From Polyangium spumosum (GTDB taxonomy: Bacteria; Myxococcota_A; Polyangia; Polyangiales; Polyangiaceae): 64,000 bases of DNA. The stretch lies in NCBI RefSeq assembly GCF_009649845.1, contig NZ_WJIE01000014.1, positions 62,001-126,000 of the forward strand. The letters are read 5' to 3'. Below are positions 16,234 through 24,042 of the stretch, one piece after another. The translations under genes and the position numbers were made by a program. The notes beneath the pieces were generated by a model. That model had not been told where the DNA came from. It did not search any database and was given only the letters and a program-made list of their open reading frames with translations. Positions within the stretch are counted from its first letter, which is position 1, and every line of letters starts with the position of its first letter.

Positions 16234-17643
16234 TCAGCGGTTGACGATGTGGACCGCGGCGCCCATCGCGTGCGCCGCCGCTTCCATGAACGCCTCGCCG
16301 AGCGTCGGGTGCGGGTGGATCGTGAGCGCGAGGTCCTCGGCGAACGCGGCCATCTCGAGCGCGAGCGCGCCCTCGCTGATCATCGTGCTCGCCTCGGGGC
16401 CGACGATGTGCACGCCGAGCACCTGCTTCGTCTTCTTGTCGGTCACGACCTTCACGAAGCCGTCGGTCTCCATCATCGCCATCGCCTTGCCGAGCGCGGC
16501 GAACGGGAACTTGCCGACCGTGACCTCGATGCCCTTCGCCTGCGCCTCCTCGGCCGTCAGGCCCGCGGTCGCGATCTCGGGGTCGGTGAAGATCGCGCCC
16601 GGGATGCAAGCCCAGTCCTTCGCCGCCTTGTGGCCCGCGATGACCTCCGCGATGATCTCACCCTCCTTCGAGGCCTTGTGCGCGAGCATGGGCGGGCCCG
16701 AGAGGTCGCCGATGGAGTAGATCGAAGGCACGTTCGTCCGGCCGAACTCGTCCGCCGGGACGAACCCACGCTTGTCGACGTTCACGCCCACGTTCTCGAG
16801 GCCGATGCCGCGCGAGTTCGGGCGCATGCCGACCGCGACGAGGACCATGTCCGTGACGATCGTCTCGGGCTTGCCCTCGATGTCGATCTTCACGGCGAGC
16901 GAGCCGTCGGCCTGCTTCTCGTAGCCCATGGCCTTGGCGTTCTTGTAGATCTTGCCGCCGCGCTTCTGGATGCGGCGCTCGACGACCTTCACGCAGTCCT
17001 GATCGACGCCCGTGAGCAGCGTCGGCAGCGCCTCGACGACGACGAGCTCGGCGCCGAAGGCCTGGTAGACCATGCCGAGCTCGAGCCCGATCACGCCGCC
17101 GCCGATGACGAGCATCCGCTTCGGGACCTCACGCAGGCTGACGGCCTCCTTCGCGCCGATGATCTGCTTGCCGTCGAACTTGAAGCTCGGGATCTCGATG
17201 GTCGACGAGCCCGTCGCGAGCACGATGCCCTTCGTCGCCTCGATCGTCTCGACCGAGCCGTCGGCCTTCGTCACCTCGACGCGGTTCGGCGAGACGATCT
17301 TCGCCGTGCCGGCCATGAGGTCGGCGCCGTTCGACTTGAGCAGGCCTCGCACGCCGCCCGTGAGGCGCTTGACGATGCCCTCTTTCCAGTCCTGCATCGC
17401 GTTCGGGTCGTGCTCGACCGAGCCGACCTTGATGCCCATCGTGCCCATCGAGTGCATCTTCTCGTAGGTGTGGGCCGCGGCGATGAGCGCCTTCGACGGG
17501 ATGCAGCCCCAGTTGAGGCAGACGCCGCCGACCTCTTCCTTCTCGATGCAGAGGGTCTTTTGCTTGAGCTGGCCGAGCCGAATCGCGCAGACGTAGCCGC
17601 CGGGGCCGCCGCCGATGACGATCGCGTCGTAGGTCTTCATCAT
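16234..17643 (-). CDS. lpdA: Dihydrolipoyl dehydrogenase (E3)
   Basis: FAD-dependent E3 subunit that reoxidises dihydrolipoyl groups of 2-oxoacid dehydrogenase complexes and passes electrons to NAD+. The 469-residue protein begins with the FAD-binding GGGPGGYVCA, followed by the redox-active disulfide GGVCLNWGCIPSK, an NAD-binding GGGVIGLE motif and the C-terminal active-site HPHPTLGEAF. GGAG at 6 nt before ATG 17643 (an ATG-ATG pair) sets the start. It lies 100 nt downstream of an E1-alpha gene on the same strand, supporting a joint role, but E1-beta and E2 are not nearby. Its stop is 3 nt from that of the convergent RNase HII-like gene. Confidence 0.96.
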   Translation of the reverse strand: MMKTYDAIVIGGGPGGYVCAIRLGQLKQKTLCIEKEEVGGVCLNWGCIPSKALIAAAHTYEKMHSMGTMGIKVGSVEHDPNAMQDWKEGIVKRLTGGVRGLLKSNGADLMAGTAKIVSPNRVEVTKADGSVETIEATKGIVLATGSSTIEIPSFKFDGKQIIGAKEAVSLREVPKRMLVIGGGVIGLELGMVYQAFGAELVVVEALPTLLTGVDQDCVKVVERRIQKRGGKIYKNAKAMGYEKQADGSLAVKIDIEGKPETIVTDMVLVAVGMRPNSRGIGLENVGVNVDKRGFVPADEFGRTNVPSIYSIGDLSGPPMLAHKASKEGEIIAEVIAGHKAAKDWACIPGAIFTDPEIATAGLTAEEAQAKGIEVTVGKFPFAALGKAMAMMETDGFVKVVTDKKTKQVLGVHIVGPEASTMISEGALALEMAAFAEDLALTIHPHPTLGEAFMEAAAHAMGAAVHIVNR

Positions 17644-17743
17644 CCGATTCTCCATTCTAGAACGCGGGCCGACAGCCCCCGACGGGCGCGGATTACCATG
17701 TCGCGAGAGAGGTGGGGTCGGAAAAAGAGGCCGACCAGGGGGG

Positions 17744-18958
17744 TCAGTGCCCGCGGCCGCTCGCGACGCCGGGGGGTTTGGGGGGGCTCTCGGGCCCCCC
17801 CGTCGCAAACGGCGGGCTGGAGAGGACCTCGGCCCTTTGTTCGGCCAGGTGCCACGGCAGCTCGGCGTAGACGTCGTCGAAGAGCGTCTCGCGCGCGGGC
17901 GGGCCGAGCGCCTCGACCTCCTGGATCGCCGCGCTGATCTCGGCCATGAGCCCCTCCTCCATCGCCGCCTCTTCAGCCTCGTCGAGCAGGCCGCGTTGCA
18001 CGAGGTGGCGGCGCAGGCGCGCGATCGGGTCGCGCTGCGCCCACATGTCGACCTCCTCCTGCGAGCGGTACCGCGTGGGATCGTCGCTCGAAGAGTGCGC
18101 GCCCATGCGGTAGGTCACGCTCTCGATGAACGTGGGCCCGCCGCCGCTCCGCGCGCGCGCGACGGCGTCGCCGACCACGCGATGGAGCGCGAGCACGTCG
18201 TTGCCGTCCACGCGCACCGAAGGGACGCCGTACGCGCGGCCCTTCACCGCGAACGTGGCCGACGCCGTCTGCCGGGCCGAAGGGACGCTGATCGCCCAGT
18301 GGTTGTTTTGACAAACCAGGACGCAGGGGACCTTGAAGACGCCCGCGAAGTTCAGCGCGTTGTGGAAATCGGGCTCGCTCGTGCCGCCGTCGCCGACGAA
18401 GCCGACGACGACGGCTTTGTCCTTGCGCATCTTGGCGGCCCAGGCGGCGCCGACGGCGTGCGGGAGCTGCGTCGCCATGCAGCTCGACCAGGCGACCTGG
18501 TTCACGGCGCGGCCGCTCATGTGCGAGGGCATCTGCCGGCCCTTGAGGACGTCGCCGGCGTTGCCGAAATACTGGGCGATGTAGGCGCGGAGCGGGAAGC
18601 CTCGCACGAGCATGATGGCGCTCTCGCGCAGGGCGGGGAACACCCAGTCGTCACGCTCGAGCACGAGGCCCGTGGCGATGGACGTTGCCTCCTGGCCGCG
18701 ACACTCGCCCGCGAAGTGGACGCGGCCCTGGCGCTGCAGGAGCATCATGCGCGTGTCGATGAGGCGCACGCGCTTCATCTCGCGGTAGGCGCGGAGCAGC
18801 ACGTGCGGGGCGAGGGCCGGATCGGTCTCGGGATCGGCGCTGCCGTCGTCACGCAGCACGCGGAAGAGCCCCAGATCCGGAGCCTCGTCGGCGCGGGGAG
18901 CCGGCGCCTCGGGCGCCTGCGAGGCCACCCGTCGGGCCTCGACGTCGTGTTCGTGCAT
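17744..18958 (-). CDS. 2-oxoacid dehydrogenase E1 component, alpha subunit (branched-chain type)
   Basis: Thiamine-diphosphate-dependent decarboxylase subunit, 404 residues. The ThDP/Mg motif GDGGTSEPDFHNALNFAG through QNNHWAIS is complete, as are the substrate-side YFGNAGDVLKGRQMPSHMS and the phosphorylation-loop-like YRMGAHSSSDDPTRYRS. The long N-terminus and the TSEPDFHNALNFAGV motif favour branched-chain 2-oxoacid dehydrogenase over pyruvate dehydrogenase. Branched-chain precursors matter for iso-fatty acids in myxobacteria. A working E1 needs a beta subunit, which is not adjacent. TAGGTT ends 7 nt before the ATG without a ribosome site. Confidence 0.9.
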   Translation of the reverse strand: MHEHDVEARRVASQAPEAPAPRADEAPDLGLFRVLRDDGSADPETDPALAPHVLLRAYREMKRVRLIDTRMMLLQRQGRVHFAGECRGQEATSIATGLVLERDDWVFPALRESAIMLVRGFPLRAYIAQYFGNAGDVLKGRQMPSHMSGRAVNQVAWSSCMATQLPHAVGAAWAAKMRKDKAVVVGFVGDGGTSEPDFHNALNFAGVFKVPCVLVCQNNHWAISVPSARQTASATFAVKGRAYGVPSVRVDGNDVLALHRVVGDAVARARSGGGPTFIESVTYRMGAHSSSDDPTRYRSQEEVDMWAQRDPIARLRRHLVQRGLLDEAEEAAMEEGLMAEISAAIQEVEALGPPARETLFDDVYAELPWHLAEQRAEVLSSPPFATGGPESPPKPPGVASGRGH

Positions 18959-18965
18959 GCGGGCA

Positions 18966-18971
18966 AACCTA
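18966..18971 (-). promoter_or_regulatory. Candidate -10 element (TAGGTT) of E1-alpha gene
   Basis: On the minus strand TAGGTT, inside GCTAGGTTT, ends 7 nt upstream of the ATG at 18958. No Shine-Dalgarno is present, so a leaderless mRNA is plausible. Confidence 0.4.
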
Positions 18972-19005
18972 GCGCGAAACGGCCCAGGTGTAGAGGGTCA
19001 ACACC

Positions 19006-19842
19006 TCAAGGGCTGCAGAACCCGTACGTCGTCGTCCCCGGGAGCGGGTTGCACGTCTGGCCCGTGGGGCAGCCGCCCGAGCCCGGCGCGAGGTTCTGCG
19101 CGCCGTCGACGAGGCAGGTGTAGCGGCAAATCTGGGCCTCGCAGCGCTGGTTCGCGCCGCAGTCGTTGAGGTCGTCGCAGGCCTCGCCCTCCGCGACGCC
19201 CGCGCCCGCGAGGGGCGCGCAGAGCGAGAGGTCCTGGTTGACGATGCTCAGGCGGCACTGGTGCCCGTCGGGGCACTCTTTCCCGTCGAAGAGCGTGCAG
19301 GACTTGGCGAAGTTGCAGAGCCAGAGCCGGCTCTGCCCGTACGAGCGGTAGACGTTGCACTGGGCGCTGCCGCAGAACTGCTCGGGCGCGCTCTGGCAGC
19401 AGATCGGCGAGCAGAAGCCGAAGACGCAATAGAGGCCGACGCCGCATTCGCCGAGGCCCGAAGGGGTCTGCGTGCAGGGCGCGCCGACGCCCTTGATGCC
19501 CGCGCCGCCCTCGCAGACCGTGGCCGTCCCGTCGAGGCTCGGCCGGCAGGACGCGTTCGGGTCTTCGCAGTCCTGCGCGAGCAGATTGCAGTCGACCTCG
19601 GGGACGTCGCTGTAATCGGTGCACGTGGGCGTGCCGCCGGCGCCCGTCGACGAGGTGGTCATGCCGCCCGCGCCGCCGATACCACCGACGCCACCCGCGC
19701 CACCCGCGCCGCCCGCGCCGCCGACGCCCCCCGTGCCCGCCGTGCCGCTCGGGTCGTTGTCGCCGTCCGTGCCCGGACAACCCAGGAAAAGCCCAGCCGA
19801 GAGCGAGACGAGGACGAGAGAAAGCAAGCGGATCGGCGACAT
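19006..19842 (-). CDS. Cys-rich lipoprotein with N-terminal Gly-Gly-Ala linker
   Basis: A 278-residue predicted lipoprotein: the signal peptide ends in LFLGC (Cys22), residues 33-60 are a flexible repeat of Gly-Gly-Ala/Val, and the rest is a Cys-rich module with more than 20 cysteines in CxxxxxC-type spacing (for example FGFCSPICCQSAPEQFCG, DCGANQRCEAQICRYTC). This resembles the many surface lipoproteins of Sorangium-group bacteria; disulfide-stabilised, function unknown. TATCGT ends 6 nt before the ATG and no ribosome site is visible. It belongs with the next two similar genes (19942-21186 and 24043-24738). Confidence 0.8.
   Translation of the reverse strand: MSPIRLLSLVLVSLSAGLFLGCPGTDGDNDPSGTAGTGGVGGAGGAGGAGGVGGIGGAGGMTTSSTGAGGTPTCTDYSDVPEVDCNLLAQDCEDPNASCRPSLDGTATVCEGGAGIKGVGAPCTQTPSGLGECGVGLYCVFGFCSPICCQSAPEQFCGSAQCNVYRSYGQSRLWLCNFAKSCTLFDGKECPDGHQCRLSIVNQDLSLCAPLAGAGVAEGEACDDLNDCGANQRCEAQICRYTCLVDGAQNLAPGSGGCPTGQTCNPLPGTTTYGFCSP
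19663..19746 (-). repeat. Gly-Gly-Ala coding repeat (N-terminal linker)
   Basis: An imperfect 9-nt repeat (GGNGGNGCN units) encodes residues 33-60 of the Cys-rich lipoprotein. It follows directly after the lipobox region and is a likely spacer between membrane anchor and folded domain. Confidence 0.75.
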
Positions 19843-19848
19843 GCCGCG

Positions 19849-19854
19849 ACGATA
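19849..19854 (-). promoter_or_regulatory. Candidate -10 element (TATCGT) of Cys-rich lipoprotein gene
   Basis: On the minus strand TATCGT, within GGTATCGT, ends 6 nt before the ATG at 19842 without a Shine-Dalgarno, consistent with a leaderless start. Confidence 0.35.
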
Positions 19855-19941
19855 CCACGAGCCACGTCGAGGCTTCGAAAAGGAAGAGGCCGCAGCAAAC
19901 CCGCCGCGGCCTCGTCCACGCGCGTCAGCGCAAGCGAGGGA

Positions 19942-21186
19942 TCAGGGCATGCCGCCCATGCCGCCCGCGCCGCCCATGCCGCCGGCACCACCAGCGCCGC
20001 CCATGCCACCAGCGCCGCCCATGCCACCGGCGCCGCCCATGCCGCCGCCGCCGCCCATGCCGCCGCCGCCGCCCATTCCGCCAGCGCCGCCAGCGCCGCC
20101 AGCGCCGCCGCCGCCGAGCGCGCCGAGCGGGTAGTCGGCGTCGATGCAGTACTTGCCGTGCACCGTGTCGGTGCAGGTCAGGCCGTTCTGCGCGTTGCCG
20201 CAATCCATCTGGCCACCCATGTCGCACTTGGGCATCGGCAGGCAGTAACCGACGTTGGCCGGGTTGCCCTGGATGATGCCCCAGCACCAGAAGTCGGGGG
20301 CGACGCAGTCCTCGTGCGAGGTGCAGCTATTCGTGCAGAACCCGAGGTCGCCGGGGCCCGTGCAGTTGGTGTCGGGGCCGGGGGTGCAGCCCTGGACGAC
20401 CGGCGAGAGGACACAAAGGCCGTTCTCGAGGCCGCCGCAATCACCGGCGTTCAGGGAGCCGCCGAGGGTGCAGAGGCCCGAGCAGAAGCCCTTCATCTCC
20501 GAGAGGCCGCCGATACACGAGCCATTGCCACACTCGTCCGGGGCCGCCGTCGGATTGCAGAGCGCGCCGAAATCCTTGCCGGGCGTGATGTCGGTGACGC
20601 AGACGCCCCGCGCGAGATCGCAGATGCGGCCCTCGCCGCAGGCCTCGTCGTTCAAACACGCGGGGGAGCAGACGTCGCCGGCCGAGAGCCGGACGCAGCC
20701 GAGCTCCTCGCGGCCCTGGCACTTGAAGGGATCGAGCGGGTCGGCGAGGGACTGGAGCGGAGGATTGCCGACCTCGCACGAGGCGAGGCAACGACCCTCG
20801 GCCGCGTTGCCGCCCGCGCCCTTGTAACAGATGGTGCCGACGCCCGGGCAATCGCCGCTCTTCTGGCAGGGCTTGCTGCAGTAACCGCCCTGCGGGCCGC
20901 CGCCGAAGACCGGGTCGTCCTTGTCCGCCAGGTAGCAGGTGCCAGGGGCGCACTCGGCGTCGGTCGTACAAGGCAAGGCGAGCCAATCGCCCGAATCGAC
21001 CGTGCCACCCGTGCCGCTGCTGCCCACGGCGCCGGTGCCGCCCGTGCCGCCGCCAGCGCCGCCCTCACCGGCCGTCCCGCCGCTGCCGCCGGTCCCGCTG
21101 CTGTCTCCGCAGCCCACGCTGTTGACCGTGAGCCCGAGGCTCAATCCAAGGGTCGCGAAGACCCACCATGCGCTCTTCATGTTCAT
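19942..21186 (-). CDS. Cys-rich lipoprotein with Gly-rich linker and collagen-like Gly-rich tail
   Basis: A 414-residue predicted lipoprotein. The signal peptide ends in NSVGC (Cys26), a Gly/Ser/Thr linker covers about 28-62, and the centre holds some 30 cysteines in repeated modules (for example CYLADKDDP, CGEGRICDLARGVC, CTSHEDCVAPDFWC). The last 57 residues are almost only Gly, Ala and Met, ending GGMP. A Gly-rich run at the very C-terminus, beyond the folded part, is unusual for a simple linker. GGAGG lies 6 nt before ATG 21186, which sets the start. The function is unknown; a surface role is inferred. Confidence 0.8.
   Translation of the reverse strand: MNMKSAWWVFATLGLSLGLTVNSVGCGDSSGTGGSGGTAGEGGAGGGTGGTGAVGSSGTGGTVDSGDWLALPCTTDAECAPGTCYLADKDDPVFGGGPQGGYCSKPCQKSGDCPGVGTICYKGAGGNAAEGRCLASCEVGNPPLQSLADPLDPFKCQGREELGCVRLSAGDVCSPACLNDEACGEGRICDLARGVCVTDITPGKDFGALCNPTAAPDECGNGSCIGGLSEMKGFCSGLCTLGGSLNAGDCGGLENGLCVLSPVVQGCTPGPDTNCTGPGDLGFCTNSCTSHEDCVAPDFWCWGIIQGNPANVGYCLPMPKCDMGGQMDCGNAQNGLTCTDTVHGKYCIDADYPLGALGGGGAGGAGGAGGMGGGGGMGGGGGMGGAGGMGGAGGMGGAGGAGGMGGAGGMGGMP
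19945..20115 (-). repeat. C-terminal Gly/Ala/Met coding repeat
   Basis: About 57 codons of GGA/GGM triplet-type repeats (9-nt DNA period, imperfect) form the C-terminus of the 19942-21186 lipoprotein. The DNA is prone to slippage, so copy number may vary between strains. Confidence 0.75.
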
Positions 21187-21323
21187 CGGCCGCCTCCACG
21201 CGAACGAAAAGAAAGACCAGGCCACCCGCGTGACGGGCAGCAAACCTCGCCTTCCAGAAGGCCGAATCATACCTGGAGAGCCACGGAAGGGCCAGCCGGT
21301 CCGCCCAGCCAGACCGCCTCGCT

Positions 21324-21938
21324 TCAGCCGTCGCGAGGGCCCGGCGGCAAGGGCGCGACCGCCTCTTCGTCATCTTCCTCGTCGTCCGGCCTGCGCGGCT
21401 GGATGGTGAAGATGGTGAGCGCGACGAGGCCGAGAGCCATCCCCGTGCCGATCTTGCCAAAGAGCTCCGCGCGCTGGTGCACGAGCTCGAGGACCTGTCC
21501 CTGCGGCGTACCATCGCGGCGCACGCCTTGGCGATGCAGGTCGTTGATACGCGGCGTGAGCGACAAACCGACGTAGGCCGCGGAGACGGCCATGAAGAGG
21601 GTGCAGGAGCGGCGGAGGCGCGAGAGGATCGTGCGGCCGCGGCGACGCGCGGCGACGGTCCTCGCGACCTCGGCGGCGAGCACGCAGAGGGCCGCGCCGA
21701 GGGCGATCTTGTCGAAACGCGCGAAGGCCGCGCCCATCGCGTTGCCCGAGAAAGGCGCGGGGGCGAGGGCGAAGACGGCGGGCGCCGCGCAAGCGCCGAG
21801 CGCGACCATGCCGCCGATGTACACGCCGCCCGCGAGGACGGCGACGAGGGCCGCGACGCGGTCGACGATCGAGGCGATATGCGCCCACTTTTCCTGCGGA
21901 TCGGGGGCCAGATCGGCCTCGGTGAAAACGTCGTTCAT
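21324..21938 (-). CDS. DUF4149-type membrane protein
   Basis: A 204-residue protein with four predicted membrane helices (near residues 22-45, 68-90, 105-122 and 162-180) and an acidic C-terminus (DDEEDDEE). The pattern of an N-terminal GGVYIGGMVALGACAAPAVF, a central ARFDKIALG and a later LTPRIND matches the DUF4149 family of small inner-membrane proteins, whose function is not established. The ATG overlaps the stop of the upstream lipocalin-like gene by 4 nt (ATGA), so translation is coupled. It is the last gene of a three-gene operon with the HEAT-repeat protein. Confidence 0.75.
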   Translation of the reverse strand: MNDVFTEADLAPDPQEKWAHIASIVDRVAALVAVLAGGVYIGGMVALGACAAPAVFALAPAPFSGNAMGAAFARFDKIALGAALCVLAAEVARTVAARRRGRTILSRLRRSCTLFMAVSAAYVGLSLTPRINDLHRQGVRRDGTPQGQVLELVHQRAELFGKIGTGMALGLVALTIFTIQPRRPDDEEDDEEAVAPLPPGPRDG

Positions 21939-22954
21939 ACGTGCATCCTCACGCCGTGGTCGGCGTCGCGCGTGCCGATCTCGAGCGCGGCCGCGTGGCT
22001 CTTCACGACGACGGGCGGCCTGCCCGCGGCCTCGAAGCGCAGATGGGCGCGCGCGAGCTTGCTGTTCAGGCAGTAGGTCATGGGGCCGTCGGGGTTCGGG
22101 TAGTAGAGGCCCACCATGTCGTCGGTCTCGGCCTCGAAGGTGCCCTCGATGCGCGCCGCGTGGCCCTCGGCGGAGAAGCTGTAGCGACGCAGGCCGACGT
22201 CGCCGTGCGCGCGCGCGATCTCGAGCGGGCCGTTCCAGGTGTAGGTCACGCCGCGGAAACGCGCGCAGACGAGGGTGACGAGCGGCGTGAGCACAGGGCC
22301 CACGCGGACGCGGCCGGAGAGAGCTTCGACGGTCAGGTCCGCTTCGCTCTCCCAGGTGTTGACGTGGCACCAGGCATAAAGATCGGCGTGCCCACGGCCC
22401 CAGTTGTGCCCCTGCATGCCGCGCCAACCAGAGAGGTCCCAGCGCTCGCCGTCGACGTCGACCTCGCCGGAGAAGACGAGGTCGGGGTACGGGGTGAGGG
22501 TCTTCGATTTCGGGAACTTGCCGCGGTACATCGCGGGGTGCGGGAAGGGGACGAACGGGCGCGCTTCGCCGTCGAATCGAAGGTCCCAGCGGATCGAGTG
22601 TTCGCGCCGCGTGATGCGCCCGTGCGTGTCGCCGGGCCGGATGCGCATGCGGTCGTCCGAGCCCGCGATGCTCCAGGCGATGTCGAGGCCCTCCGCGCCG
22701 AAGAGCGCGTCCGAGAAGGGGAGCACGTGCTTGACCGCGACGTGTTTGCTCGTCCCGCCGCGACGATCGAAGGCGATCGCCCAGCCCTCGGCGAGGGGTC
22801 GCCCGGGTTCGCGCGCGGAGGCGAAGATCGTGGCCTTGATCCAGAGCGCGCGTTCGCCCGAAGGGTCGTTCGCCTTGAGGAAGTAGCTCTCGACGTGATC
22901 GGCGCCGGACGCCGGGTCGAAGCGGACGGCGTTCGGATCTCTCGACTCGTTCAT
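21935..22954 (-). CDS. Lipocalin-like/tocopherol-cyclase-like protein of unknown function
   Basis: A 339-residue soluble protein made mostly of beta strands. WRGMQGHNWGRGHADLYAW in the middle and the paired N-terminal ESYFLKANDP resemble the AttH/CrtC/tocopherol-cyclase lipocalin superfamily, in which a GHxWG-type motif caps the barrel and a second barrel follows. Members bind or hydrate hydrophobic terpenoids, but sequence alone does not give a substrate here, so I do not assign an enzyme. No signal peptide is seen. It is coupled by 4-nt ATGA overlaps both to the upstream HEAT gene and the downstream DUF4149 gene. Confidence 0.6.
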   Translation of the reverse strand: MNESRDPNAVRFDPASGADHVESYFLKANDPSGERALWIKATIFASAREPGRPLAEGWAIAFDRRGGTSKHVAVKHVLPFSDALFGAEGLDIAWSIAGSDDRMRIRPGDTHGRITRREHSIRWDLRFDGEARPFVPFPHPAMYRGKFPKSKTLTPYPDLVFSGEVDVDGERWDLSGWRGMQGHNWGRGHADLYAWCHVNTWESEADLTVEALSGRVRVGPVLTPLVTLVCARFRGVTYTWNGPLEIARAHGDVGLRRYSFSAEGHAARIEGTFEAETDDMVGLYYPNPDGPMTYCLNSKLARAHLRFEAAGRPPVVVKSHAAALEIGTRDADHGVRMHV

Positions 22955-23982
22955 GCAGGTTCGTCCTCCGCGAGCGCGAGGAGGGCCTCGCTCACGGCGT
23001 GCGGATCGGCCCGCGAAGGATCCCCCTCCATGGCCGCGACGAGCGCGCGGGCCGAGCGGATGCGCGCCCGACCGACAGCGGCGACCGCGAGCGTGCGCTT
23101 GTTGCGATCCCACGAGCCGAGCTCGTCGGTGATCTCACGCGTGGCGCGGGCGTGGCCCATGCTCGCGAGCGCCACACGCGCGTGCCACGCGAAGCGGTCG
23201 CGGCCGAGGCCAAACGCGCCGCCGAACGCCCGACGCTCGAGCCCCACGCGCGCCTCTTCCAGTCCGAGCGAACCCGCGAGCTCGACGGCGGCCGCCTCGT
23301 CCTCGGCGTCCTCCGTCTTGATCGAGCCGTTCACCACGGACGCGAGCACCTTGGCCCCCGCCCGATCGCCGCTGTGCGCGAGCACCACGGCGGCGGCGAC
23401 GCGCACCGTCGGCGAGGCGTGTTCGAGCAGGGCGCGCGCCCTCGCCACGAGGATCGGATCCACCGCGGGGTCGCCCTCGCCGCCGCCGATCTCCTCGGCC
23501 ATGCGCAGCGCGATGTGGCAGACGAGCGGGTCGGCGTCTCGCGTGCGCGCGGCGAGCGCCTCGACGACGGACGCTCGATCCTTGCAGACGCGGGCGTAGG
23601 CGATGACCGCCTGGAACCGGACCTCGGCGCGGGCATCTTCGAGCGCGCGGGCGAGCCTCTGCGCGGCGCGGCAGTCGCCGATCTCGCCGAGCGCCGTCAG
23701 GGCCATCTGCCGGACGTGGACGTCGTCGTCCTCGATGGCGACGAGCAAGGCGGGCAGCGCCTCGTTCGCGCCCACGTCCGCGAGCCCGAGCGCGGCGGCC
23801 GAGCGGACGGTCGCGGCTTCATCGGAGAGCGCGCGCTCGAGGGCCCGCACGACCTGGCTACGCGCGTCCTCGGCGTGGCGGACGAGATCACGCACGGCGT
23901 CCGCGCGCACGGAGGGCTTGGACGAGCCCACGTCGCGCAGGGCGGCGTCGAGGGTGCGAGGTAACGCAGGCGCCCGGAACAT
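22951..23982 (-). CDS. HEAT-repeat protein
   Basis: A 343-residue all-helical protein made of about eight to ten HEAT/PBS-lyase-type repeats; clear units include SVRADAVRDLV, TVRSAAALGLADVG, HVRQMALTALGEIGD and EVRFQAVIAYA. Such solenoids are protein-interaction scaffolds. No catalytic motif is present. ATG 23982 is chosen; a TAGCCT hexamer ends 8 nt upstream with no Shine-Dalgarno, so this likely starts the operon HEAT - lipocalin-like - DUF4149, in which each junction is an ATGA overlap. Confidence 0.85.
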   Translation of the reverse strand: MFRAPALPRTLDAALRDVGSSKPSVRADAVRDLVRHAEDARSQVVRALERALSDEAATVRSAAALGLADVGANEALPALLVAIEDDDVHVRQMALTALGEIGDCRAAQRLARALEDARAEVRFQAVIAYARVCKDRASVVEALAARTRDADPLVCHIALRMAEEIGGGEGDPAVDPILVARARALLEHASPTVRVAAAVVLAHSGDRAGAKVLASVVNGSIKTEDAEDEAAAVELAGSLGLEEARVGLERRAFGGAFGLGRDRFAWHARVALASMGHARATREITDELGSWDRNKRTLAVAAVGRARIRSARALVAAMEGDPSRADPHAVSEALLALAEDEPA

Positions 23983-23990
23983 GCGCGGCG

Positions 23991-23996
23991 AGGCTA
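23991..23996 (-). promoter_or_regulatory. Candidate -10 element (TAGCCT) of HEAT operon
   Basis: On the minus strand TAGCCT, inside GTGCTAGCCTC, ends 8 nt before the HEAT-gene ATG. This is one of the recurrent leaderless-type layouts. Confidence 0.4.
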
Positions 23997-24042
23997 GCAC
24001 GGCGGGTGCCGGCGCACGCCCCGCGGATGGTCCGGAAAGACC

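Noticed and set aside
16249-17937. 562-codon frame opposite lpdA
   Set aside because: lpdA has all family motifs on the other strand. The frame is Asp/Arg/His-rich and has no ribosome site.
19261-21576. 771-codon frame opposite the Cys-rich lipoproteins
   Set aside because: The Ala-rich composition reflects the Gly-Ala repeats read in reverse; the lipoprotein strand has signal peptides and conserved Cys spacing.
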